Assembly: GCA_910586255.1 (NCBI GenBank)
Contig: CAJUHR010000035.1
Coordinates: 1 to 44,016, forward strand
Direction: 5' to 3'
DNA: 44,016 nucleotides
Origin: an uncultured Lachnospiraceae bacterium
GTDB lineage: Bacteria; Bacillota; Clostridia; Lachnospirales; Lachnospiraceae
Both the position numbers and the translations under genes were made by a program. The notes below the pieces were generated by a model that did no database searches, was not told the DNA's origin, and was given only the letters and a program-made list of their open reading frames with translations. The number at the start of each line of letters is the position of its first letter. Position 1 is the stretch's first letter. Below, piece by piece: positions 1 to 7,518 of this stretch.

Positions 1-90
1 AATATCATTTTAGAGCATTTAAAGGATTATTCCTTACTGTCCGGTACAATATTCTAAGCATAAGCAATAACCGTTACATAAAACCGTATT

Positions 91-121
91 AGAGGGTGTC
101 TGTAAAATGCAGATGCCCTCT
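91..121 (+). terminator. Imperfect hairpin upstream of the SprT-like gene
   Basis: AGAGGG and TCTG (91-102) can pair with CAGA and CCCTCT (110-121) around a short TAAAAT loop, with a two-base internal mismatch. There is no clear T run after it. It could be the terminator of a gene lying off the left edge or a structured leader for the gene starting at 146. Function is inferred only from the symmetry. Confidence 0.35.
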
Positions 122-145
122 GTTCGAGAAAAAGGGAGACAAACA

Positions 146-838
146 ATGAAAATAAAAGAAAACATAATATCTGCAATCAATAATTGCTCTGATACGTCAA
201 TTCTAAATCAGATTTATAATGATACGCTTAAACGTAATGACAATTTACAGAAATCTTACAACGACTGGATTAACCAACAAACTGATGAAATTTTTGATTT
301 ACATATACGCTCATTGATGTATGAGAATTTATTTAATGATATGTGCATAGCAAAATCTTCCATAATGGGAAAATATTTAGATACCCCACAGGGCAGCCTT
401 AAAGAAGATACCTATCATTTTGGCATTGATGCACACTATTATAAATTTATAGTCACAGAAACAACCGAAAATGGAGAAACGGATATTTTTGAACGAACAA
501 TAAAAATCAATCCCCAGTTTGTGGATGATAAGAACATAATATTACATGAAATGATACACGCACATGAACATATCTTATCGTTAGTAAATCCATTACTAAA
601 AGAAACTCTAATAGTCGAACTCTACAAACATCTTTTTCCAAAATTCAAAGATCTTGACTGCATTATTTATAATCATGCCAATATTTCACACAATTCTGAC
701 TTGGCAGAATTAGGCGGCTATCATGGGTTGCTGTTTATGCTCAAAAGCCTTGACTTAGATTTTAGATGCGGAAATGAGCCATTTACTATATTTGGATATG
801 ACTACAATCGCACTTTTGCAGAATTGAATTTGATATAG
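146..838 (+). CDS. SprT-like zinc metalloprotease domain protein
   Basis: Predicted cytosolic protein of 230 residues with a zinc-metallopeptidase motif HEMIH at about residues 134-138, followed by AHEH. Further on, GGYHGLLF resembles the third-ligand HGxxF region of SprT-like proteases, so the fold is likely SprT-like; the substrate is unknown. The reading frame is open from an ATG at 107, but the ATG at 146 has a proper Shine-Dalgarno sequence (AAAGGGAGA, 131-139) and is preferred. No signal peptide or membrane segment is visible. The gene is markedly AT-rich compared with everything right of 1.5 kb and faces the opposite way to almost all other genes here, which fits acquisition on a mobile element. 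It converges on the gene at 858-1280. The HExxH motif is clear; the family is less certain. Confidence 0.7.
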   Translation: MKIKENIISAINNCSDTSILNQIYNDTLKRNDNLQKSYNDWINQQTDEIFDLHIRSLMYENLFNDMCIAKSSIMGKYLDTPQGSLKEDTYHFGIDAHYYKFIVTETTENGETDIFERTIKINPQFVDDKNIILHEMIHAHEHILSLVNPLLKETLIVELYKHLFPKFKDLDCIIYNHANISHNSDLAELGGYHGLLFMLKSLDLDFRCGNEPFTIFGYDYNRTFAELNLI

Positions 839-857
839 TGTCAAGACCGCTATCCTT

Positions 858-1280
858 CTACTTTGGGTAATGGTCTTTCTTATGCGTTTTCCCGATAATC
901 CGCCGTACTTCTGATGTTTTCATGCAATGTATATTCCTGCTGCCTGTCACGTCATTTATATAGCCCTTTTTCAGATAGATAAAATATCCCTCGTCTTTGG
1001 TATAGGATAAATCTTCTATCATTTCATAATATTTTCTTGGCACTTGCCACTTTTCAAGCATCCGCTCCTGTTCCGCATTAAACCCCTGCTTTTTCTCTGC
1101 CATCCTGCTTGTACCGTCCGCAAGGTCATTACACACAAGCATATAAAGGTATTCATTCACGCTTGCCCCCATTTCAGAGCATACGCCCTTTATCCTGTCC
1201 TTTTCGCCTTTGGGAATAACAAGGTTTATCCTGTCGTAATGCTCTTTGATATGCTGGTTCTTATACGCTGTTCTATCCAT
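858..1280 (-). CDS. Ribbon-helix-helix-type DNA-binding protein, mobile-element associated
   Basis: 140 residues. The N-terminal part has the pattern YDRINLVIPKGEKDRIK, then a helix and GASVNEYLYMLV. This is the strand-helix-helix layout of Arc/MetJ-type (RHH) proteins, which are common as accessory regulators or relaxosome proteins on Firmicutes integrative elements. The C-terminal 80 residues (with YFIYLKKGYINDVTG) are not recognised. A good promoter lies just upstream at 1310-1338. The gene sits between the 3' end of rpsI and an AT-rich metalloprotease gene, and is probably cargo or a control gene of an integrated element. No integrase is visible in the window. Confidence 0.6.
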   Translation of the reverse strand: MDRTAYKNQHIKEHYDRINLVIPKGEKDRIKGVCSEMGASVNEYLYMLVCNDLADGTSRMAEKKQGFNAEQERMLEKWQVPRKYYEMIEDLSYTKDEGYFIYLKKGYINDVTGSRNIHCMKTSEVRRIIGKTHKKDHYPK

Positions 1281-1309
1281 GAAAACACCGCCCTTTTCTT
1301 AATAACCGC

Positions 1310-1338
1310 ATTATACAAAAGTCTTACGCAAGACACAA
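1310..1338 (-). promoter_or_regulatory. Promoter for the RHH-type gene
   Basis: On the minus strand TTGTGT (complement of 1333-1338), a 17-base spacer and a perfect TATAAT (complement of 1310-1315) form a sigma-A-type promoter about 30 bases ahead of the gene ending at 858. Confidence 0.75.
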
Positions 1339-1354
1339 GGTTTTTATGCTCTCG

Positions 1355-1388
1355 TTTGTGTGCTACTTGTGTGCTATGTGTGTGCTAC
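1355..1388. repeat. Three direct repeats of GTGTGCTA at exactly 11-bp spacing
   Basis: GTGTGCTA occurs at 1358-1365, 1369-1376 and 1380-1387, so the repeats lie on one helical face. They sit about 20 bases upstream of the -35 of the RHH-type gene and about 110 bases from the rpsI stop codon. Repeats in this position could be operator sites for the neighbouring DNA-binding protein or arm-type sites for an integrase; the sequence does not decide. Confidence 0.7.
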
Positions 1389-1441
1389 GCTTCAAAATTC
1401 AGCACTTTTTACCACAATTTTAGAAAACTTTAGATTAAAGA

Positions 1442-1474
1442 AAACCCTTGAAAATACTGGACTTTCAAGGGTTT
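1442..1474 (-). terminator. Perfect 12-bp hairpin downstream of rpsI
   Basis: AAACCCTTGAAA (1442-1453) and TTTCAAGGGTTT (1463-1474) are perfect inverted copies with a 9-base loop. Read on the minus strand the second arm ends in GGGTTTTC and is followed by TTTAAT, so it can end rplM-rpsI transcription. Being at a presumed element junction, it could also belong to an attachment site. Confidence 0.65.
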
Positions 1475-1500
1475 CACTAAATCTCTTATTCTGCTTGTAA

Positions 1501-1890
1501 TTATCTCTTGGAGAACTGCGGCGCCCTACGTGCAGCCTTCAGACCGTACTTCTTTCTCTCCTTCATACGCGGATCTCTGGTCAAAAAGCCGGCCTTCTTC
1601 AAAATGGGACGATAGTCCGCATCCACCTGAAGCAGCGCTCTGGAAATGCCGTGACGGATGGCGCCTGCCTGTCCGCTAAAGCCGCCGCCCCGCACATTTA
1701 CCTGAACATCGTACTTGTCAGTGGTCTCCGTAGCAACCAGCGGCTGACGGACAATCACCTTCAAGGTCTCCAGTCCCAGATACTCATCGATGTCTCTCTT
1801 ATTGATCGTAATCTTGCCTGTTCCCGGCAACAGATATACTCTTGCAATGGATTTTTTTCTTCTGCCTGTTCCATAATATTTGTCTGCCAT
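1501..1890 (-). CDS. rpsI: 30S ribosomal protein S9
   Basis: 129 residues, normal bacterial length. It starts YYGTGRRKKSIARVYL and ends APQFSKR, the basic C-terminal tail that in known ribosomes reaches the P-site tRNA. Core motifs GGGFSGQAGAIRHGISRAL and LTRDPRMKERKK are present. It lies 28 bases downstream of rplM and is cotranscribed with it. The gene is intact up to its stop codon, although foreign-looking DNA begins within 60-200 bases beyond the stop. Confidence 0.98.
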   Translation of the reverse strand: MADKYYGTGRRKKSIARVYLLPGTGKITINKRDIDEYLGLETLKVIVRQPLVATETTDKYDVQVNVRGGGFSGQAGAIRHGISRALLQVDADYRPILKKAGFLTRDPRMKERKKYGLKAARRAPQFSKR

Positions 1891-1918
1891 GATAACTTCC
1901 TCCTTTCAGTACCTTCGA

Positions 1919-2353
1919 TTAAAATTTGATTTCCAGGGCTTCCGGCTTCTGCGCGGCCTGCTGATGCTCCGGGCCTGCATACACATGAAGCTTGGTTATC
2001 ATGCTCCTACCCAAAGGTCCCTTGGGAAGCATACCCTTGACTGCCAGCTCCACCACCTTCTCCGGCTTCTTTGCCATCATCTCTTTTAAGGTGGTCTCTC
2101 TCATCCCGCCCACATAATCGGAATGATTATAATAAATCTTCTGTTCCAGCTTCTTGCCTGTCACCTTCACCTTGTCTGCATTTACCACGATCACATAGTC
2201 GCCGCAGTCCATATGGGGAGTGAAGATCGGTTTATTCTTTCCTCTCAATACCTTTGCCACTTCTGAAGCCAAACGTCCTAAAGTACAGCCGGCGGCATCT
2301 ACCACATACCACTTTCTCTCAATCGTTGCCGGACTAGCCATAAAACTCTTCAT
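1919..2353 (-). CDS. rplM: 50S ribosomal protein L13
   Basis: 144 residues, typical length. Family motifs are WYVVDAAGCTLGRLAS, YYNHSDYVGG and GMLPKGPLGR. It is an early-assembling large-subunit protein. The start at 2353 has AGGAGG seven bases upstream. It is first gene of the rplM-rpsI unit, with its own consensus promoter at 2513-2541 and a leader of about 150 nucleotides, so it does not depend on readthrough from truA. Confidence 0.98.
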   Translation of the reverse strand: MKSFMASPATIERKWYVVDAAGCTLGRLASEVAKVLRGKNKPIFTPHMDCGDYVIVVNADKVKVTGKKLEQKIYYNHSDYVGGMRETTLKEMMAKKPEKVVELAVKGMLPKGPLGRSMITKLHVYAGPEHQQAAQKPEALEIKF

Positions 2354-2505
2354 TGGTCAACCTCCTGTTACCTTTACCGGTTTCATTCTGCAGCCTGCTG
2401 CCGCAGTCAAATATTCTGCTATAACAATATTCTCACTCGTTCTGGAAGTCTACTGTAAAATGCTTATTCCGGGGCTATGGCTTCAGCATTTTCTTCAACA
2501 TCGCA
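2354..2505 (-). promoter_or_regulatory. rplM 5' leader, possible L13 leader
   Basis: About 150 transcribed bases lie between the predicted start site near 2505 and the rplM start codon. Just before the ribosome binding site is a small GCAG/CTGC stem within CTGCGGCAGCAGGCTGCAG and an ACCGGTAAAGGT stretch. Firmicutes are known to carry an autoregulatory L13 leader at this place. The position fits, but I cannot confirm the consensus fold by eye. Confidence 0.35.
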
Positions 2506-2512
2506 ATTATAA

Positions 2513-2541
2513 ATTATATTATATGCCATTCCGGGTGTCAA
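2513..2541 (-). promoter_or_regulatory. rplM-rpsI promoter
   Basis: A full-consensus sigma-A promoter on the minus strand: TTGACA (complement of 2536-2541), 17-base spacer, TATAAT (complement of 2513-2518), with an AT-rich tract upstream. It lies between truA and rplM, so the two ribosomal genes form their own strong unit. Confidence 0.9.
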
Positions 2542-2578
2542 CCACTTTTTTCCGTTTATTTCTCGTTTATTTTTCCTG

Positions 2579-3730
2579 CTAAAGTGAAAAGTTCATTTTT
2601 CCTTTGTCTCTTCCCCCATCCACCGCGCAATACCATTCCGGCTCTGCAGCCCCCGGCTCCTTTGCCCCGGTGCAAATCTGCTGAATCTGTTTCCGCTCCT
2701 CGTCACCAAGAAGCGGCAGCCCGCCGCCTGGCTCCTGCCAGTTTGCCCGGTCAATTCTGTAATACCCGTACTGCATTCCCTCCTGCAGCCGTTCCTTCTC
2801 CAGATCGACCAAAAACACCCTTTTGGCTCCGTTTTGAAATGCGTGATGGATATTGCGGCAAATCAGTCTCTCCCAGTCCTCCTTACAGCAGCGCCGAATC
2901 AGGAAATAAGCCGTTTCATCGGTTTTGATGTGCGATTGGAGAATATGGTATTCCCAGTCTGCATTCTGGCTGTGCTGCCACTGAGAAAGCTCTGTCTCGT
3001 ATTCCATCCCCACCAGGGTAAGGCCAACGGCCGGCGCTGTCTGCCCCGCCCTGCGCCGGTCTTTGGCCGCCAGGATCTCCTCCACCTCCTCCGGCGGCCA
3101 CACGCCTCTTCCCACCTGTATCAGCGTCCCTGCAATAATCCTTACCATATTGTAGAGAAAACCGCTTCCGCTGATGCGAATCACAATACATTCCCCGTCC
3201 CGCTCTATATTCAGGCGGTAAATGGTCCGCACTGTGTCCTCCTTATGACTTTTGGCTGTGCAAAAGCTTTTAAAATCATGTTCTCCTACAAGGAAGGCCG
3301 CGCCCTGGCGCATCCTCTCCACATCCAGGGGATAATAACAGAAATAAGCATACAGCCGCTGAGTGGGAAGGGCGATTCTTCTATTTAAAATACGATACTC
3401 ATAGGTTTTCGTGCAGTTGGCCTTTCTGGGATGCCAGCCAATGGGTACCTCCTCAGAGCTCTGCACGCGGATGTCTTCTGGCAGACTTTGATTTACAGCC
3501 AGACAGATTTTGTCTGCCGCCATCCTGTTTTCCGTGTCAAATATCGCCACGTTTCCCAGGGCATGTACTCCTGCATCTGTCCGGCTGGCCCCGATGACTG
3601 CAACTGGCTCCTTTAAAAGGGCAGTCAGTTCCCGGTTCAGGACCCCTTCTATGGTCTCTCCGTTTTTCTGGAGCTGCCAGCCACAGTAATTGGTGCCGTC
3701 ATAAGCCACCACCAATCTGACTCTCTTCAT
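2579..3730 (-). CDS. truA: tRNA pseudouridine synthase A with C-terminal extension
   Basis: Makes pseudouridine at positions 38-40 of the tRNA anticodon arm. Residues 1-245 are a complete TruA: RLVVAYDGTNYCGWQ at the start, GASRTDAGVHA with catalytic Asp52, SGSGFLYNMVR near 200, ending VGLTLVGMEYE. About 138 further residues follow (TELSQWQ to MNFSL), which ordinary TruA (about 245-265 residues) lacks. This tail is rich in Trp, Arg and Glu and has no motif I recognise. The start at 3730 was chosen over the open frame from 3787 because MKRVRLVVAYDG is the conserved N-terminus. The gene starts 19 bases after the TPR gene stop and is last in the ecf unit. Confidence 0.95.
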   Translation of the reverse strand: MKRVRLVVAYDGTNYCGWQLQKNGETIEGVLNRELTALLKEPVAVIGASRTDAGVHALGNVAIFDTENRMAADKICLAVNQSLPEDIRVQSSEEVPIGWHPRKANCTKTYEYRILNRRIALPTQRLYAYFCYYPLDVERMRQGAAFLVGEHDFKSFCTAKSHKEDTVRTIYRLNIERDGECIVIRISGSGFLYNMVRIIAGTLIQVGRGVWPPEEVEEILAAKDRRRAGQTAPAVGLTLVGMEYETELSQWQHSQNADWEYHILQSHIKTDETAYFLIRRCCKEDWERLICRNIHHAFQNGAKRVFLVDLEKERLQEGMQYGYYRIDRANWQEPGGGLPLLGDEERKQIQQICTGAKEPGAAEPEWYCAVDGGRDKGKMNFSL

Positions 3731-3749
3731 GCTTGCCGTCCTTTTCCTT

Positions 3750-6653
3750 CTACTCCTGCTCCCCAATGGCTGCCCGCAGACGGGCAATCTCTCTGGGATA
3801 GTAATCTGTCACAGAATGCTCTCCTGCCTTCTCCATCCACTCTAAGGCCTTTTGCAGATTTCCTCTCTTTTCTTCCAGTTTGGCCATATCCTCCATTGCC
3901 TCATAGCAGGCAGGCCCATTACAGGTAAATACAGGATATTGGAGAGACATGGCCTTTTTGGCCATATCCTCCGCCTCCTCAAGGCGGCCCAGATGAATCA
4001 GCACATCGGCCATTCCCTCATAATTGCAGCAATCTCCGGGATCCTTTTGGGCTTCCTTTTGATAATTTTCCAGAGACCTCTCATAACATTTCTCTGCCTC
4101 CTCTAAGCGCCCCAGCGCCTCGTACACCTCTCCCAGCTTCATCCAGCCGTAGGTACTGTCCGGGTCCAGCTGGACTGCCTTTTCCAGATAGGGCAGCGCT
4201 TTCTTTTGCTGTTTTTTTACATTGGCCCAGTATTTGCCAAACATTCGCTGATTTTTGGCATTTTCCGGCTCATGGCTAATGGCCCTCTCATAGTATTCCT
4301 CTGCCTTTTCATAATCCTTGGCGTTCTCCCAGCACAGGGCAATCTCCCGATATGCGGAGGAAACTTGAGATGGCTTCACCTCCATATAACGTCCAAGGCA
4401 TCGGGCTGCCTCCTCATATTTCTTCTGTCTCCGCAAAATACATGCATGGATCCACAGGAGGCTTCCGTCATCCGGCATCTTTTCAAAGCCCTCCTTCAAA
4501 TACTCCAAAGCCCGCTCATTCTGGTGAGTTCGTTTCATCAGACGGCACAGATCCCGAATTGCCTGAAAATTCCCCCGCTTCCAGCCCTCCTCATAGGCCC
4601 TGGCCGCTTCTTCCCATTTTCCCTGATCCTGCAGCACATCTCCCAGACCGTCCCAGGCCACTCCGTTGGTGGAATCCCGCTCTAAGGACGCTTCAAATTC
4701 CTTCTGGGCCTCTTCATATTTCGCTGCTGCCTCAAAGGCTTTTGCCAGACGATAGTGGATATAATAGCTGTCCAGCCCTGACTCCATCATAAGTCGGTAC
4801 AGCTCTGCCTCCTCCTCATACCGATCCAGATCATGAAGATACTGGCCCTTCATATAACGCCGTGTGGGCGTCACCTGATCCTTTAAAGCTTTCTCAATCC
4901 ACTCCAGCGCTTCCTCTGAACGGTTAAGCTCTGAGCAGAGCCCTGCATATTCCTGACAGACCACGCCGACCTCACCAGTCTGCTCCACCAGCTCCTTGAG
5001 GGCCTTTTCCGCCTCTTCCTTTTTGTCCAGTCTGCGCAGCGCCTGGACATAATAATAGCGAACCTGAGCGCTGTAATATCCCTGCTCAAAAATATTCTCT
5101 GCCAACTCCTGAACCTGCTGGTAATTTTCCTGCTCCAGTAGAATTTCCATACGCAGATTAAAGGCATCCCGGTGAAAGCCTGACTCCAGTGCCTGATCGC
5201 ACAACCTTTTAGCCTCATCCAAAAATCCGTCATTTGACAGAATCTCCGCGCGCCGGTAGGAGACCTCTGGCTCTCCTGGAAATCTTTCTTCTGCCTGCTC
5301 ATAGATTTCCATTGCCCTCTGGGTATCATCCGCCAGTTTATATTCATTGGCCAGATCCACGTAAAGCCGCAGCGGACGTTTTTCCTCGTCCATGGCATCC
5401 CAAAGCCTTTGGCGAAGCTCTGCCGCCAGTTCATAATCCTCCTGCTCATGACAGCTTTCTGCCATCATAAACAGCCAGGTCATTCTCTGTTCTTCATCCG
5501 GCTCCCGATTTTCCAAAAGCTCCCGAACCTGATCATATCGTTTTCCCATCCAGCAGATATTGGCAAGCTGCCACCAATCGTCAAACTCCGGATCTTCCTC
5601 CATCTGAAAGGACAGTTCTCTGGCCGTGTCTGCAATCTGCTGTTCAATATATTCCCAATGGTCCTCCGAGCAGTCCCCGGCCCTCTGATAGCAGGCCAGG
5701 GCAGACGACAACTGTTTCGACCGATACAGACAGTCTCCCATCAGCTGCCAGTAGCCGGGAAACTTTGGCTCCTCTTCCAGCAAAGGTTTTACATCCTCAG
5801 ATAATTCCTCCGGGCTTTTCCCGGATTCCTCATAGTCCAGGGCGCTTCGCACATACCAGTAACGGGTTGCCATATTGTCCGCGTCTGTTTCAAACAGCTT
5901 TTTTGCCAGAGCCCATGCCTGCTCTTCATGTCCTCTCTGCAGCGCTTCATGGCGGATTCTCAGCAGGGTGAGATCTGGATGCTCCATGTCCATTTCATTC
6001 AAAGCCTTCAGCGAAGCCTCTGCCTTTTCCCGATCCTTTTCCCCCAGAGCCTTTCGCAGGGTGAAAAACTCCTCGCAAAACTGATCATAGTCAAAACCCT
6101 CCCGAAGCTCAAAAAGCTCATACCGGAAGTTGTCCTCCTCCCGGATCCGGTCAAAAAGATAGGCCACAAAGCCCTCCGGATAATGGTCGTACAGCTCGCT
6201 CTCATCCTCCTGCCAGCCGAAAATCCTGTCAAAAACCTGAAAGCATGAATGGGGCAGATGAAAATGATCCATCAGAAAGCTTAAGAGCGCCCATCCCGCC
6301 TCTCTCTGGCTTTCCAAATCCTTACACACAGGCATGGAAAGAAGCTCCTCCCAGGCATTGCCGTCTATGCGGCGGCCGTAATCCTGATACAGCTCTTCCG
6401 CCTTCCTGACAAACTCCCGGATCTCTCCCTTCCCCATCATCTCACTCTCGCAAAATCCAGGATTCTCCCTTTCCCGTCTCTCTTCCTTTAAGCGTTCTGC
6501 CTCCTTTAGGGCATCCTCCAGAGCCTGTCTCAACTGCCTGAAACCATCCGCATCCTCTTCCGGATGATAGCCGGGCAGCTTTTCCAGATAGGCATGCCGG
6601 ATCCTCCCTTCATCCTCTGTAGGTCTGATTCCCAAAAAGCCCCAGCAATCCAT
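3750..6653 (-). CDS. Large TPR-repeat protein with degenerate J-like N-terminus
   Basis: 967 residues, predicted cytosolic: no signal peptide and no membrane segment. Residues 1-60 read like a J domain: WGFLGIRPTEDEGRIRHAYL, then YHPEED where functional J domains have HPD, then FRQLRQALEDAL. From about residue 200 to the end there are many TPR-like helix pairs with W/Y-G-A-Y-P spacing, for example AWDGLGDVLQDQGKWEEAAR and YGWMKLGEVYEALGRLEEAE. It is probably a protein-interaction scaffold; its partner is unknown. The start has a good ribosome binding site (AAGGAGG). It lies between ecfT (67 bases upstream) and truA, and is therefore likely part of the ecfA1-ecfA2-ecfT-truA transcript. It is not part of the usual Firmicutes set at this place. 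Confidence 0.85.
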   Translation of the reverse strand: MDCWGFLGIRPTEDEGRIRHAYLEKLPGYHPEEDADGFRQLRQALEDALKEAERLKEERRERENPGFCESEMMGKGEIREFVRKAEELYQDYGRRIDGNAWEELLSMPVCKDLESQREAGWALLSFLMDHFHLPHSCFQVFDRIFGWQEDESELYDHYPEGFVAYLFDRIREEDNFRYELFELREGFDYDQFCEEFFTLRKALGEKDREKAEASLKALNEMDMEHPDLTLLRIRHEALQRGHEEQAWALAKKLFETDADNMATRYWYVRSALDYEESGKSPEELSEDVKPLLEEEPKFPGYWQLMGDCLYRSKQLSSALACYQRAGDCSEDHWEYIEQQIADTARELSFQMEEDPEFDDWWQLANICWMGKRYDQVRELLENREPDEEQRMTWLFMMAESCHEQEDYELAAELRQRLWDAMDEEKRPLRLYVDLANEYKLADDTQRAMEIYEQAEERFPGEPEVSYRRAEILSNDGFLDEAKRLCDQALESGFHRDAFNLRMEILLEQENYQQVQELAENIFEQGYYSAQVRYYYVQALRRLDKKEEAEKALKELVEQTGEVGVVCQEYAGLCSELNRSEEALEWIEKALKDQVTPTRRYMKGQYLHDLDRYEEEAELYRLMMESGLDSYYIHYRLAKAFEAAAKYEEAQKEFEASLERDSTNGVAWDGLGDVLQDQGKWEEAARAYEEGWKRGNFQAIRDLCRLMKRTHQNERALEYLKEGFEKMPDDGSLLWIHACILRRQKKYEEAARCLGRYMEVKPSQVSSAYREIALCWENAKDYEKAEEYYERAISHEPENAKNQRMFGKYWANVKKQQKKALPYLEKAVQLDPDSTYGWMKLGEVYEALGRLEEAEKCYERSLENYQKEAQKDPGDCCNYEGMADVLIHLGRLEEAEDMAKKAMSLQYPVFTCNGPACYEAMEDMAKLEEKRGNLQKALEWMEKAGEHSVTDYYPREIARLRAAIGEQE

Positions 6654-6720
6654 CCCATTTGCCTCCTTTTTTAGAAATGTGCTCTCAGCATCTGTAACTG
6701 TTCAGATAACCCTTGAACTG

Positions 6721-7518
6721 TCACGAAAATCTCACCAAAACAATCATCACTAAGTAAATCAGATAGACCAGGTAGGTTATGCGGTCCCGGCGGGCATAGC
6801 AAAGGGGCTTCATCTTGGTTCTCCCGTCTCCCCCGTGATAGCACCGGGCCTCCATAGCCATGGCCAGATCCGTGGCCCGGCGGAAGGCGGAGATAAAAAG
6901 CGGCACCAGAAGCGGCACCATATTCCTGGCTTTCTGAATCAGATTTCCGCTCTCAAAATCCGCTCCCCGCGCCATCTGGGCCTTCATAATCTTGTCCGTC
7001 TCCTCCACCAATATAGGAATAAAACGCAGGGCAATGGACATCATCATGGATATCTCATGAACAGGAACCTTTACCCGCTTTAAAAATCCCAGGCTTTTCT
7101 CCAGACCATCCGTCAGCTGGTTGGGTGTGGTGGTCAATGTCATAATAGAGGAACCGATCACCAGATAAATAAGACGAAGCGCCATAAATCCGGCCAGCCG
7201 AACTCCCTCCCACGTAATCTTTAAAAAACCGATCCGGAAAATTTCTATGCCCGGCGTCAAAAACAGATTGAAGCTGACACTGATCAACAGGAGAAAGAGA
7301 ATTGCCCTAAGCCCCCTGACCATGAAGGAAAAGGGAACCTTAGACAGCCGGATAGAAAGCACCAGAAATAAGGTGGCAATCCCGTAGGACGCCAGACTAT
7401 TGGCCAGAAACAATGACACAATAAACACCATAGTGCCAAACAGCTTTGTCCGCGGATCCAGTCTGTGAAGAACTGAATCCACCGGATAATATTGTCCTAA
7501 TGTAATCTCCCGAATCAT
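6721..7518 (-). CDS. ecfT: ECF transporter transmembrane component EcfT
   Basis: 265 residues with several hydrophobic segments. It couples the two ATPases to exchangeable vitamin-binding S components. The start MIREITLGQYYPVDSVLHRL has the N-terminal DPRTK motif, and the cytoplasmic coupling region contains ALRFIPILVEE and QMARGADFE (an Ala-Arg-Gly motif); a second such motif is AMEARCYHGG. Its start codon overlaps the ecfA2 stop (ATGA), indicating translational coupling. The biotin S component BioY encoded at 14303 could be one of its clients. Confidence 0.95.
   Translation of the reverse strand: MIREITLGQYYPVDSVLHRLDPRTKLFGTMVFIVSLFLANSLASYGIATLFLVLSIRLSKVPFSFMVRGLRAILFLLLISVSFNLFLTPGIEIFRIGFLKITWEGVRLAGFMALRLIYLVIGSSIMTLTTTPNQLTDGLEKSLGFLKRVKVPVHEISMMMSIALRFIPILVEETDKIMKAQMARGADFESGNLIQKARNMVPLLVPLFISAFRRATDLAMAMEARCYHGGDGRTKMKPLCYARRDRITYLVYLIYLVMIVLVRFS

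Noticed and set aside
1044..1433. Plus-strand reading frame opposite the RHH-type gene
   Set aside because: It is a shadow of the minus-strand gene and its promoter, with low-complexity translation and no ribosome binding site.
3731..3787. Longer truA start
   Set aside because: The added 19 residues have no family similarity and would overlap the end of the TPR gene; the ATG at 3730 gives the conserved N-terminus.
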